From Enoplolaimus lenunculus (lineage: Eukaryota > Nematoda > Enoplea > Enoplida > Thoracostomopsidae), in assembly GCA_030248215.1 (NCBI GenBank), contig JASANG010000133.1, forward strand, positions 1 to 64,000: a DNA stretch of 64,000 bases, given 5' to 3'. Positions within the stretch are counted from its first letter, which is position 1, and the number at the start of each line of letters is the position of its first letter. The notes under the pieces are model-generated. The model made no database searches and had not been told where the DNA came from. It saw only the letters and a program-made list of their open reading frames with translations. The position numbers were made by a program, and so were the translations under genes. Positions 48,546 to 59,958 of the stretch are shown here, in pieces.

Positions 48546-49493
48546 GAAGTAAGGCAAATGCAACGTGCCGGAGGTGGAAGATAATGGTTAAATAGCATTG
48601 CAGGGTAGGATTCCGTGATATCACAAATATAAACAAATAGGGATAATGGACGTTGACATTATTAACAACGCTCCAAGTTTTGGTGTGCGTGGTCGCGGTG
48701 GCTCACTGATAAAAAGGATTATTTCTGGTGTACATTGAGTTTGAAGGTAAAGGTAGTAGTTGTACGCAGATTTTTAGGGAACTTAGCGATTCAGACATCG
48801 ACACGGGCATATTTTGGTACTTAAATTCTTGTTATCTGTGCATAACACGTATTTATTCATTATGTACCTTAGGCGAGATTATTTCACTCAATATTAACTG
48901 CAATTCAGTATACATAACCTAATGTACGTATGTTTGTATATATCCGTTATATTATCCGTTACCGTTATGGTCAGTTTTGCATTATGCTAAATTATATACG
49001 TACGTATTACCCGCCGACATGCACTGCACTACCGTTACGTTATCTAACTCGAATGATCGATGATCGGTGTAAGAAAAACGATTTTGCCGACTAAGTGATT
49101 TGAGTACTATAAATTTTTGAAATATACTAGGTTGCTGTTTGAAGTTTTCAGACAGACATTAGTAAAAAAAGTCGTAGATTGTTACGTAGTTATTCGAAAT
49201 GTTGTTGCTCACCGTCCTAATATTGTGTTATTTGTTTGCCTTATATGTATGCATTGGATATCGTATTACATGCGACTAAGATCCAGGCATGGTGTAATCT
49301 TTACAAATGATTGTAGTGTCCATCGCACCATGTATGTAGAAATTAAGTTTTTGACAGGTGGAAAAGCGTGACTAAAACTTAAAGATTTACTACGTACGTA
49401 TTGTTCTGCTACTATTGAATCGTCTTATAGCGATTAAGGCTTTATTAATCTTTATTTCATTCAAACCGGCATGTAAGTTTCATGGCGAATATT
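48546..49493. other. 3' flank of the phosphatase gene
   Basis: Probably includes the 3' untranslated region, but no convincing poly(A) signal close to the stop was identified. No other gene seen. Confidence 0.4.
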
Positions 49494-49856
49494 AGGGTTC
49501 AACCGGAATTCCTGCAAAAATTCAATTCCTGTTCCTGTTCTTGCATTCAAAGATGTAGGAACCGCAATTTTTTGCGGTTTAGGGGCAAATTATTCACAAT
49601 CATTTAAATATATGCTGGAAAACTTGTCTTTAAAATTTGTTATTTCTAAACCATGTTTTTGCAAAATTTTATGATGAAATAGCGCGAAAATTCACTTAAG
49701 CAATTTTTGGGTATGTTTTCTAAAAAGGCCAACAGTAATTCGTTAATGAAAATTATTTCAAATTCCGTTCCCAGTTCCTGTTCCGGTTCCTGCAAAGATA
49801 TTCAATTCTTGTTCTTGTTCCTGTTACGGCAAAATTTAGTTCCTGTTGGAACCCAG
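49494..49856. repeat. dispersed repeat G, inverted-repeat copy
   Basis: Left AGGGTTCAACCGGAATTCCT, right TTTAGTTCCTGTTGGAACCC, with many TTCCTGTTCC units on both sides: a foldback-like 360-bp element whose reverse complement partly occurs at 39.87 kb. Confidence 0.7.
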
Positions 49857-51656
49857 GCGAATATTATATACGTATAGAAGTTTTAATATAATTCTTAACA
49901 ATACATCAAAGGTGTACAGCAATGTAGTTTTTGTATTGGCACTTACTAATCCACCGAACTAAATTAAATATCAGGCAGACTTTGATCTGCTACATTCAAC
50001 TAGTTAGGTGCTATCTGAATACTGCTTCCAGGCTAATAGAATTCCGATTCAAATCAGGTTCTCGTTGCACATTCAATCGATATGACAGATTGGGCCTTTG
50101 CTGCCTGTATATTGAAACACACGAATATACGTAAATAATTTCTACCAATTATAATTTTGGATGTGATATAATTGCAGTTTCAATTAGCATAAACCTCAGC
50201 ATTCCAGCGTCTCTAATGAGACTAAAGTTATATATGTTTAGAATTTACATTAAAAACTGGATATTGTCGTGAAGTTTGTTTATTGAAAAAAATAGCTTAG
50301 TATTAGCTTAGTAAATTGAATGCTGAGTTAACCTGGCGCCTATTTAGATTTGTATCACAATGGGAAATGCTGCAATTATTAGTTGGTGATGCTACTTGGA
50401 CCAAGTATTCACGCATATTTACATTACTGGCATGGCATATAGAAACGCAAATATGTACGTATTTAGCATCAGTCATAGTAGTTGAGTTGTAAAGCCATAA
50501 CTAGTTGAAATTCATTTTGAATTTCGCATACTAACTTGTTGGATAATTATGGTTTAATTCGAAACTACCGGATACTAAGGAGGAACGACTGACACTAAGC
50601 TAGTTTAAGCAAGATTCTCCACTCCGCGACCTTTTTACGGTAACATGGTGTATTAAACTATATTGCAAATTAGATGCTGAACAAAAAGTAAACTCTCTGG
50701 TGCCCAGCTAGTGTTTGATAATTGCAAATTTTAGAATAGTTTTCGGTGATAAAAATGTTTCCGTACTGTATTTCGTGTTTTGGTCTTTGAGTGTCAGACT
50801 TAAAGTCATTTCTGTCTTGACGTGAACACTAACCTGATCTAGTTAGCGTTGCAGATTAAATTTATTTTCTTAGGCAGATAATTTCAAAACAAAATCAAGA
50901 ATTTATGTTGGGTTAGGTGCTACAGTCAAATGAGTTGGTGCAATAAGAACCCTGTCGTGTGACTAAATATATATCAATACGTATGTGACTATTGTGATTG
51001 TGACCATGATATGGCGGCATATTTGCGCTCATAAAATTCACTGCTTCTTTACTTTATTTACGGCGAATTTTAACTGCACTAATTAATAATATCTTCATGT
51101 GTTAAGAATAAGGTTAAGTAAGCCATATAATTGTCGCAATGATGAGCATGAATTAGCTGTGGAAAAATATAAAGATGTAAAAAATGATATGAAGGTGTGC
51201 GTGTGTTAGTGATTAATTGGTTTTTGAGAAGTAGTTTTATTTATTTTTAGTATTTTCCAAGTGCTTGTTTGTTGTTTTGGTTGTCTGTGTTTGTTTCTTT
51301 CTTAAACATATACAGGTATGTATATGTACGTATGTATACATATTGACTAAATACTGAAGTATTCAATCGCATCACAGAGACGAGTATAACGCAACTGTGG
51401 TGTGTTTTACAGTTGTGGGCGAGTTTTTGGCATTTTTTCGTAATTCAAGTGCATTTAGTAACTATTATGTTTGCAATAAGTGTAAGAGATTTGAACGTTT
51501 CAACTGCAGAAAACAGTGTTTAAGTCGTAATTCGGGGTAAATGCAATATATACAGCTTTATATGGTAATGAAGATTATTGTGCGATTATGAATTAGATTC
51601 AGTTACAAATATATGCTACGGCCTACGGGTGAAGGTTAGTTAGATATAAATGGTTT
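49857..51656. other. AT-rich non-coding stretch
   Basis: No gene, RNA or clear repeat seen. Confidence 0.5.
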
Positions 51657-51808
51657 GGCCAATGTTACTTTTAGGGGCGTAGAGCCTAAGCCTGAGCGTT
51701 GCAAAAATGAATTCCTAAGCCTAAGCAAAAAAATGTAATGTGGAATCTAAATCTACTATTTTATAGACCGACCGGAAACCTGGACGCTCCGTAAAGTAAC
51801 ATGGGCTA
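51657..51808. mobile_element. inverted-repeat element, family A, opposite orientation
   Basis: GGCCAATGTTACTTTTAGGG at the left and GTAAAGTAACATGGGCT at the right; core CCTAAGCCTGAGCGTTGC, GGAAACCTGGACGC. Oriented opposite to the copies at 13.14 and 51.93 kb. Confidence 0.8.
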
Positions 51809-51924
51809 ATGGTTTTTATGAATATAGTCATGTGGTTTGTTAAAGTCTAAAAACTATCTAAGTACTTATTGAGTCGTTAAACCTTATTGGACAGAATAAA
51901 CATATATATGTCGTTTATAAAGAC

Positions 51925-52098
51925 GACCCATGTTACTTTTAGAGCCGACCCAATTTCTGGTGGGACTATAAAATTATAAAGATTAGGTTTGGATTTAGAC
52001 TATTTCGGGTAGGCTTATTCTAGATTTAACGTTTTTCAACGCTTAGCCTCAGGAATATGGTTGATCTACTGTTACGGCGCTAAAAAGCAACATTGGCC
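51925..52098. mobile_element. inverted-repeat element, family A
   Basis: GACCCATGTTACTTTTAGAG at the left and GGCGCTAAAAAGCAACATTGG at the right with drifted TTAGGC-like core. Only about 115 bp from the previous copy. Confidence 0.72.
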
Positions 52099-52479
52099 GT
52101 GAAACATACAGTGTGTAGAAAACAGACATGTTTGTGACGTTTAGTGTTTGCAAGTGATTTCAACTCGTTTGCTATAGGTATACACTACGCTCGAATTTTG
52201 ATGTGTTGTGCCTTATTCGATTTATGTAAATATATTTTTACGAAATTAAATTATTCTGTCTCATAATCGTGAGCGAAATAGATGACACCATAGTGTGATG
52301 TGACTGACTGAGGATTTTACCCAACCAGCGCTTTCGCTAAAATGATCTACCGACAAATCATCTTTTACCCGCGTCAAAAGTTAAACCAGTATTTTGAAGA
52401 TAATTAGGTAGTATAAATGATGGTTTCTGACAAAATGAATAAACGACATCGTTATTAACGGTGTAGTTAATATGTAAAA

Positions 52480-52563
52480 ATGGGTGGATTATGCTGCCGC
52501 ACAATGGATTTTTTTAATAAGAGCATGGTTAAAGGTGAAAAGAAAGCTACGCTCGAAAGATGA
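52480..52563 (+). CDS. possible short first exon with myristoylation-like start
   Basis: A 27-residue ATG frame reading MGGLCCRTMDFFNKSMVKGE and ending 7 residues later. The MGGLCC start resembles dual myristoylation/palmitoylation signals, and an AAAG|GTGAAA donor could end an exon after MVK. No continuation was found; chance is quite possible. Confidence 0.2.
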   Translation: MGGLCCRTMDFFNKSMVKGEKKATLER

Positions 52564-52699
52564 GCGCTTCACTTATAAAAACAATACGTTACTCTGCGCA
52601 ACAAAAAGCAAGATAAGTTTCGTGAGTATATCTATAATATATTTCCGAAGCAGGGCCTAAATCGGATAACGGTTTCCGGTAAAAATTGGTTTTTGTTTC

Positions 52700-52862
52700 C
52701 TTTTCCATCCGCCATTTTTTACTTTAAAATTTTTGAACGAAATGTATACACGCCACGTGTTATCAGAAAAATAAACATTTTTGAAACTTTTATACTTCAG
52801 AACTTATCCATTTTCAGTTTTCGTTATTTTGATCACTATCCGTTTCCGTTATTTTTTCTATC
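52700..52862 (+). repeat. dispersed repeat F, second copy
   Basis: CCGCCATTTTTTACTTTAAA ... CATTTTTGAAACTTTTATAC ... ATCACTATCCGTTTCCGTTA matches 14215-14375, next to the small membrane-protein gene. Confidence 0.6.
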
Positions 52863-53240
52863 CGTTTTCATCCTGCTCTGCAGCAAAGACTCATGGAAGC
52901 TTTCCATGCCGGCAGTCAACACATGGGCAAAAAGCGCACAGCTAGCACCACGGCAGGAAGATATTTTTGGGACAATATGTATAACGGAAATTGGAATTTC
53001 GTGTAATCATATCTAAAGTACCGGCAAGTAAATCCCGCATCGCAATCCAGTCAAGTCCGGTGGCACCACATTGAATTACGTTTTCGGATGAAGTAAAATA
53101 TTTTGACGTACATTTTTTCGTTGACCACTTTTGCAAGATCCGCACGAACACGACCGAATCTCAGCAAGTTGTGTCCCCTGCATCGATATGAGCCCCTCGC
53201 ACAGGGACTAAAAACGGTAACTGGATTGAGTAGCATGCGC
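52863..53240 (-). pseudogene. coding-like degenerate segment, family unknown
   Basis: On the minus strand, three neighbouring stretches in different frames have protein-like composition (for instance RFGRVRADLAKVVNEKMYVK, then CGATGLDWIAMRDLLAGTLD, then FAHVLTAGMESFHESLLQ) with higher GC than the surroundings. No splice signals link them. It looks like the decayed remains of a gene or of a mobile-element ORF; the family is not recognised. Confidence 0.3.
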
Positions 53241-53514
53241 AGCTGTATGCAAGCTAAACTGTTTGCTTTTTCTTGTGAAATTTGATATCGCAGTTTTTTA
53301 CAATAGTTATCGTTTTGTGTTAAAAGTTTAGTTTAATATTTAAATACCAATATTCAACTGTCTGAGATCTGCCGGTTGATGTTGCTGGCAAAATTACTTT
53401 TTGATTTGGCTCTGTAAGAATTTTATCGGCTTGTCCTGGATTTCGGTAAAGTTGCCTCCGTGAAGACATATGTTTATAATGCGGTTTTGTTTTTCCGCGA
53501 TTCTTAAAAGTCGC

Positions 53515-53660
53515 GGCCAATGTTACTAATGGGCCGTAATATTCATTATGCGTGTTCCTTAAGCTAAGTCTAAGCATTACAAAAGTGTATTAGTAAGCCT
53601 GAGACTAAGCAAAAATGTAGTCTAGAATCTAAGCCTACATTTTAAAGATTTTTAACTGCA
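53515..53660. mobile_element. inverted-repeat element, family A fragment
   Basis: GGCCAATGTTACTAATGGGC followed by TAAGTCTAAGCATTAC; the right terminus is not recognisable. Confidence 0.45.
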
Positions 53661-54052
53661 CTTGAAATAATGCCCTCCCGAAAGAAACTCCTGGCTATGA
53701 CCTTGTTTAACTATGGCTGATTTTTCTTTCCCTGATTCGGCAATATTTGCCAACCTTTGGCTCCGCTGCTTGTCTCCCATTGGTAGATGACCCTATTTAA
53801 CGCATTGAAAAATCAGAAATTGCTTGTGTAGCTCATACATCCATGAATTAAGTTCTGTCGTTCTCCGTGTACTACGGACAGTCAGCAAATTATTAGAACT
53901 GAAAACTGTGTATATAATACGTTCAAATGTTTTTGTTATTGCTTTGTTTTATAACTGTAACAAATTCGGGCCAAAATCAATTTCAGAGTCGTAACAGCAG
54001 TATAAGCATACTCCTAAGCTTAAATCTAGGCATAAACATGAGCTTCAGCATA
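53661..54052. other. non-coding stretch
   Basis: No gene seen; short CCTAAG-like units near 54010-54050 resemble a family B core. Confidence 0.4.
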
Positions 54053-54200
54053 CTGTAGTGACCAGACTAGGAGGAGGGACCGATATTTATTTAGCCTTTC
54101 CAGAGGGTGCCCCTGTTGTTCGGTTACGTATTGTTATTTATGTTTTACTCGCAATCCGCAGTCCTTCGTTACTGATATATAACAGCTATTGCAGTTTAAG
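54053..54200. mobile_element. inverted-repeat element, family C fragment
   Basis: CTGTAGTGACCAGACTAGGA, then GGACCGATATTTATTTAGCC and GTCCTTCGTTACTGATATAT, matching the left third of the 22.12 kb copy. The rest is missing. Confidence 0.65.
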
Positions 54201-54230
54201 CCTAAGCAGAAAACTAGTCTAAAGCTTTTA

Positions 54231-54415
54231 GTCAAATTGACTCTCTCCGAAATAGGCTTTTCCGGACTGCACAAACTGAGTCAAAATTTGACTACGCCAG
54301 AGTCAAATTCGACTCAATGAATCGCTCAGTGAGTCGAATTTGACTCTGACGGAGTCGAATTTTGACTCAGTTGGTGTAGTTCGGAAAAGCCTATTTCGGA
54401 GAGAGTCAATTTGAC
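54231..54415. mobile_element. 185-bp near-perfect palindrome
   Basis: Starts GTCAAATTGACTCTCTCCGA and ends TCGGAGAGAGTCAATTTGAC, with matching arms all the way to a short centre near 54323. Inside, GAGTCAAATT-type units repeat in both orientations. No coding capacity. Arm identity is high, suggesting a recent foldback or MITE insertion about 245 bp upstream of the sulfotransferase start. Confidence 0.9.
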
Positions 54416-54659
54416 TCACCATTTTTTGCAGTGTAGTGAAATCAGATTACTGTTAAAGTGAACAATATTAACATAAGCTAATTTTGCGATACCTCCGGTT
54501 CCGTATCCGCCTACCATGTTTTTCACAACCGGTTGCGATCTGACTTTTAATGATGCGTTATAATTGTAAAGGCGCATTGGTGATGATGCGATTATTTTCA
54601 ACTAAACCTAACCTGCATTTCCTAGCCAACATATCCTACCGGGTCCGCCTGTAAAAACT

Positions 54660-57600
54660 ATGGTCACACCACTAGCGTATCATTACCGCATCGTTCTGGG
54701 ATCTCTATGTTTATTTGGAACCATCCGCGTTCTTGTACTTATCAGAAGCAGCAGTGGACAACGCTCTCATGGCGATTTATACGGCCGGCATCGGCCAATT
54801 AAACCACCACAAGTACATCAGTTGAAGTTGACGTTGAGAAAGTTGTTGCGTCTCCAACTTTCCAACGCCTCGCTTACTTCAGCTGTGTGCCCTCCACCCT
54901 CAACGGGATTTCGATCTGGCAGCTGGCGATGTTCGCAAGGAGAACTGAATGACTTCGCTGGGAAGCTGCTTAGTCGAGTACCTGAGTTACTCAAGTCGTT
55001 CAAAGACCATCACAAACGAGCGCCCATTGTTGATAAAGCGAGCACGATGTCATTTTGTCCGATTCCGTTGAATTTGCGGACTGAATTTACAAGTAAGAGT
55101 GGGATAATGCTTTGTGAAAACTTTAATCTCATCAGGAGCCGTCCGTCGCCGTCTGTCACACGTGCGGTATTGAACGTGAGTGTCCACAGAATACTGCATA
55201 AGTCGGACGCAGCTTATTCCCGTCCGTTACCCTACGGTTCGTACGCGACGCGACGGACGGCGACGGGCGGTGCCGATGATAGTAAGCTGTTTGCATTTTC
55301 CAAATATCCTACAGTGGCTACAAAAGCATTCTTATTGCCACACGACACAACACTTTTTAGTCGATCAGCGATATAAAATAAGTTGCTACAATACGCGGGA
55401 ACCTGTCATGGCTCGAGAAAGCGCTCATGTGTGGTGTGGTGGTTGTGTTGGCCGACTTATAATCAATTGACCCGGGATCGATTCCGCAACGAACCTCAAC
55501 CGGTACTTATTGGTATCACATAGACGGTTAAGCAAGGCGAGTTCTAGAAGTAAATTCAAACCGTACTGGGCCCATGTAAAGATCAGGGGCGGAACGTTTA
55601 TTAATAGAATTGAAGAAACAAAAAAAGTTGTTTCCAAAAATAATAACGGTGAAATTATTCACTGTTTCTAGAATTGTTTTGCTTGAAAGCTGCAATTGAT
55701 TCGGGTCAACTTTCACTGCAACACGATAGCGTTATAAATCATAACGATGTATTTAGCTCAAAGTTTTGCAAACACGTCCTTCAACGACAGCATGAATTTG
55801 GGTATGTCAATGCTGCAAAAAGATATATGTTTAATAAAACTGGTTCAAAATTTAAAATTTCAACGATTTTTGAAATTACAACAAAAATCAGGCACACGAT
55901 AGTTTGAGAGGCGTATAATGAAGTACGCTTAAGCTGTAGTCTAATTTTTCGCTTGTGCTTAGGTTTGGTTAAAGGCCTTTCCGCTAAAACTTTTGACTTT
56001 CGTTTAAAAATATCCTTATACGACCGTTATACCCTTTAAAGTAACTTTGGCCAAAAATCAAATATCATAACACCAGAAAATAGCAGCAAATGAAACTGTT
56101 TATATATACACGATGAAATCCAACATATCAGCAACATAAGCATTGGGTATTTGCTTAAGCTCCAGGTTTAAGTTTTAGGCTCCGGATAAATTTGTGATGT
56201 AAAGCAAATCTTATAGGCTTAAATTATCGCTTAGTATACCTGGAGTACTACGATTATTGTCGTTTGTATATGGTCGATCCAAAATTTATGGATTAATTTA
56301 CTCAAAACGTATTGTCGGTCGCATATAAGCGATAATGGTTATACAGGTTTATTACTTTCCGGCCTGTACACGTAGAATATATAAGCAATGCACAGTGTTT
56401 AACAATTCATACACATATTTGCTGCCCAAAATCTTCGCATTGCACGTGAGTCTAATATCGCTTATTAGAATCTTGCTGGAGTTTCCGATATTTTCGGTAG
56501 TAAATTTTTGCAGTTTACCAAATTTAATATCTGTTTAGCGCGTTTCGCTTTAAAATAAGATTTGGCACACAATTTTGAGGAAAGAATTGCCGAGATTTCG
56601 TAAAAAATATGCGTAAAACCAAACAATTTAATAACACATTACAGATATTTGCTAAAATTAACAAATTAAACATTATTTTAACTGCCTGATTTTGATTCAA
56701 AAACGGCTTCATTTCTGGCTTCAGCCAGTTTTGTTGACTTCCAGCTCAGGTTCCAGCTCAGGTATTTTTCACCTCCGTTTGCACCGTGATAAATAGCCGT
56801 TGATTGAACAACACGTTTCCCGTTGTTTCAAGGTACTCATATTCCGGCGTTGAAATTACCCGTCGATGGACGCTAGTTCGTGAACCGCTCGAACGCCTGA
56901 TATCCGGTTGGTCGTCGCGTTGCCATGGCAACAACTCTGAGCACTGTCTGACTTGTGGCCGAGACTTTGACTGTTTCATCAAACAACTTGCTAAACTTTG
57001 CCGATTCGCGTCAAATTTAACTCAACAAGACGCTTTAAATTATGAAATCGAACATTACTGTCCACAGTATTGGCATTGTGATTTTCGAACGCATTTAAAC
57101 GATTATTCAAAAATATTCTATTATTCAAATACGAGTTCATTTTTCAATCGGGTTCGCGATTCGCTGTTAACTGTTGGATGGCCTCAAAGCATTATTTTAT
57201 CCGGTTGGGGTCAACATCGGTAAGTGAGACGGGCGTAGGTACGAAATTTAGACGCGTTAGAATTGTAATGAAATCTGACCTATCGTAAAAAAACTTGAAT
57301 ACGCTGAGTCAATAGTGTTGTACTCACGTGAACTAATAACTTGTTTAAATACTTTTTCCCTTTTTCCGCAATGAGTATATAGAGCAACTCAACGCAAACT
57401 GTGTATATACATAGAATCATATATTATGTACAGTGCCCAAATTCGAATCCAAGTGGAAACTAGGGCCCATAAATTCATATTCGCATAGCACCTATCACCA
57501 GTTAGTAATACGTTTTCGAACTAACGAAATGCCACAATTTCAGATCTTAAATATTGTACAGAAGTGGAATAAATCCGATGCAAAAAATGTGCTAAATTTC

Positions 57601-58122
57601 AAACGTATTTATTCTTTGGTTCGAAAGTTACAAGACCTACGACAAACTGGTAATATGTGTTATAAATACACACTTTTGACAATACGGGTTTATTTGACAA
57701 TACAGGTTTAGGACTCAGGTGAAACATATAATGGAATAATTTTCAATTGTACTGCTTTTCATTGTTGTTCCAGCACCGATCCGTTCCTATCGGCGACTGG
57801 CAAACAAACATCAAAAACAAGCGCCGCTCTATACGCGTTGGAGTTACTGAAATCAAATTTGAATCTACTCGAAACTGTTTTCAACATTTATTTCGTTGAC
57901 TATGTAGTATTTGATTTTAACCTTCCAACTTGGATACGAACGCCTTGTGTCTTGGCGGGTATCGGAGCTGATTTTCCAAATCGTGTCAAACAACAACGAC
58001 AACAAAAACAACGACAACAGCAGCAACAAGTCGACAGTGAAGTCAACATTCCATTAATATGTCGATGGTATTTTATGATGGAACCGTATACTGAAGTAAA
58101 TGAAATGAAACAAGTGTTATGA
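54660..58122 (+). CDS. Golgi-type sulfotransferase, four exons, altered PAPS loop
   Basis: Nematode-type carbohydrate sulfotransferase (Sulfotransfer_2-like), a type II membrane enzyme moving sulfate from PAPS to glycans in the Golgi. Exons 54660-55092, 55672-55801, 56833-57219, 57774-58122; donors ACAA|GTAAGA, TTTGG|GTATGT, ATCG|GTAAGT and matching acceptors; phases fit, 432 residues. A membrane anchor lies near residues 9-28. The 5'-phosphosulfate loop region is SFCPIPLNLRTEFT (131-144), then LFCLKAAIDSG; the 3'-phosphate motif is VREPLERLISGW (R204, S212), followed by a cysteine block (CLTCGRDFDCF), HYCPQYWHCDF and a C-terminal LNLLETVFNIYFVDYVVFDF. Relatives have Lys where this has Leu137, so activity is doubtful. 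A glutamine-rich run lies near the end. A poly(A) signal follows the stop by about 40 bp. Confidence 0.88.
55138..55280. repeat. CCGTCCGTC/GACGGAC-rich piece in sulfotransferase intron 1
   Basis: CCGTCCGTCGCCGTCTGTCA and CGCGACGGACGGCGACGGGC, in opposite orientations, echo the 21-bp array of the channel intron at 20.1-20.9 kb. They sit just downstream of the exon 1 donor, so the open frame runs on beyond the true exon end. Confidence 0.55.
55568..55650. repeat. family B terminus in sulfotransferase intron 1
   Basis: GGGCCCATGTAAAGATCAGG followed by GGCGGAACG is a clean family B end, but no matching second end lies at the usual distance. Exon 2 of the sulfotransferase begins about 20 bp after this block. 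Confidence 0.5.
55910..56053. mobile_element. family A-like element in sulfotransferase intron 2
   Basis: Ends with CCGTTATACCCTTTAAAGTA...ACTTTGGCC, the family A right end; the left part has TTAAGCTGTAGTCTAATTTT and TTAGG-like units. The left terminus is eroded. Confidence 0.5.
56563..56780 (+). repeat. direct repeat, copy 1 (sulfotransferase intron 2)
   Basis: ACAATTTTGAGGAAAGAATT ... AACACATTACAGATATTTGC ... GTTTTGTTGACTTCCAGCTC recurs at 58595-58805 in the same orientation with high identity. Part of repeat family E, ending close to the exon 3 acceptor. Confidence 0.7.
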
Positions 58123-58162
58123 TTGGTTCCAGAGCCGTAGTCAATGTATCATTTCGGGAGAT

Positions 58163-58168
58163 AATAAA
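58163..58168 (+). promoter_or_regulatory. poly(A) signal of the sulfotransferase gene
   Basis: AATAAA 41 bp after the TGA stop, in a position expected for 3'-end formation of a compact 3' untranslated region. Confidence 0.5.
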
Positions 58169-58429
58169 CCCAGCTAAACGGTTGGTTTTTTGAGAGCGAA
58201 TGAGAATTAAATATGCGTCTGCATATCTTTCTACAGCCTGTAATATTGCACCTTTCTAGTTTTTACAGAAATTTCAGTGGAATATATTTCCATATCCCTA
58301 CATTTATATACAATTTTGACAACTTTTTTGTCATTTTTATCATTATTTACAAACACCGAAACATACGCAATTTGATTGCTTTGAGTGAAGACAATATGAT
58401 ATTTTCTGTTGGCTGCTTTAAATTTGATC

Positions 58430-58805
58430 GTCAACGTACAAACGGAGGTCTGCCTCCGGCGCCGGCTGCAGTAGAAAATGGACCACCGGCATCGGTTCCG
58501 GTAGAACTTTTGCCGGATGTTCCGGCAATTTTGGTAGTGAAACTTTGCATAGTTTTACAAAATTTATCTGGTTAGTGTGTTTGTTTTTCACATTTGGCAC
58601 AATTTTGAGGAAAGAATTGCCGATATTTCGTTAAAAAATAGGCGTAAAACCAAACGATTTAACAACACATTACAGATATTTGCAAAAATTAACAAATTAA
58701 ACAAAGTTTAACTACTTAATTGCACCTCATCTCCGGCTGCGGTTGCGGAAAGTTTTGTTGACCTCCAGCTCCGGCTCCACTCCTGTGCATATTTTTCACC
58801 TCCAG
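58430..58805 (-). repeat. dispersed repeat E, long copy
   Basis: First part (GGAGGTCTGCCTCCGGCGCC, GCCGGATGTTCCGGCAATTT) is the reverse complement of the 18.64 kb copy; second part (58595-58805) repeats 56563-56780. CCGG-rich and free of coding capacity. Confidence 0.65.
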
Positions 58806-59549
58806 CTCTTATGCCATTCGTTGTATTTAGGCCTACTGTCAGTAAACAACCTACGAAATAAAAATAAATTTTTTGACATTAAATTTTGGCTATTAACTCA
58901 TGCGCAACTGCAATATTATTGCAGTTTGCGTTGCTAAAATGCAGTTGTTAGTGTTGATGTGTTAAGAATTTCATCCGAGTTTTTATTGTTGACACCACGA
59001 TGCATGACTTATGCTACGCAATGACAGCGGCAATGCAGCGTAATGGGGCTACTAACCTCGCGAGCGAAGCGAGTAAGAACCTAAACGAAATTTTAGCGTT
59101 TAATATATAATTGTTTATTTTCAAGTTCTGAGGTGCCGACTCCCCCCGCCTCTACATTTTGCTGCGTCTTTGTTCAATGACGTATTATATACAAATACAT
59201 ATATATATTGTGTTCAAATTTTCGGTAAAATTTAAAAATTAAAATATTTTAAAAGAAATTTTTTTCTAAAATGGATGTTTATAAAATTTTTGAAACATTC
59301 AATAATTAAAAAGTTTGTCACAATCTACTGAGACAATCGCCACGCAGACTATTTGACATTTATTGGTAAAAATGGAAATTTCTGTCGCTCAGACTTTTTC
59401 CAGCTTTCGTTGTTATATCTTTTTTTGCTTCCTCACCTGATACATGTGTGAGGAAAGTACTTTTTAACGTGGTTGTCAACAACATTTTCATTTTGTACTA
59501 TAAATAGCATTGATATCAAAATAGCCCTGCAGAAATAATATTTGATTGA
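58806..59549. other. non-coding stretch
   Basis: No gene seen. CTCGCGAGCGAAGCGAGTAA near 59076 is a small palindromic motif resembling the hairpin at 46.46 kb and a piece at 12.29 kb. Confidence 0.45.
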
Positions 59550-59925
59550 GGTAAAAAAATAAACCGTTATGAAACTTTGTCAAATCGTCGTCTCATTCGA
59601 GAAATAAAGCTACACCGAGCAGAACCAGATCAGAGTGTAACTGGTTCGTTCCTAAAACTGGGTCAAAACTTTGCAAACGTGTTTTTCGTTGCGTGTTCCA
59701 TTAATTTCCTTGGTGAACCTAATTGGTTTACTGTATTAGTAACCGAAGTCTATCAGCGTACCAGATATACAAAACTATTTCAATCGTTCTCAGTACTACT
59801 CCAGAACGTGATTTCGGCAAACCAAAATATTTTCAATTCAAAAAGGCTTCTGCTGGCTGCAGTTCAGCATCGCATCGTTGCAAAACCGCATCTACCGTAA
59901 TCTGCCTCAAGCTTAAGGAAATTAG
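59550..59925 (+). CDS. possible exon(s), family unknown
   Basis: Two overlapping possibilities. One frame is open from about 59550 to 59900 and reads RLIREIKLHRAEPDQSVTGS and on. Another, at 59794-59925, is bounded by a good acceptor (TCGTTCTCAG) and donor (ATTAG|GTAACT) and reads TPERDFGKPKYFQFKKASAG with three cysteines after it. Codon composition looks coding in both. Neighbouring exons were not found, so neither can be assigned to a gene. Confidence 0.3.
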
Positions 59926-59958
59926 GTAACTCATCATAGGGAAGTCATGCATTCTTCT

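Noticed and set aside
55321-55440. Frame with YKISCYNTREPVMARES, first considered as the sulfotransferase PAPS-loop exon
   Set aside because: It lacks a donor in the required phase, while exon 1 joined directly to the exon at 55672 restores the family sequence.
55425-55500. tRNA-like segment (GGGATCGATTCCGC resembling a B box)
   Set aside because: No convincing A box, no cloverleaf and no second copy seen.
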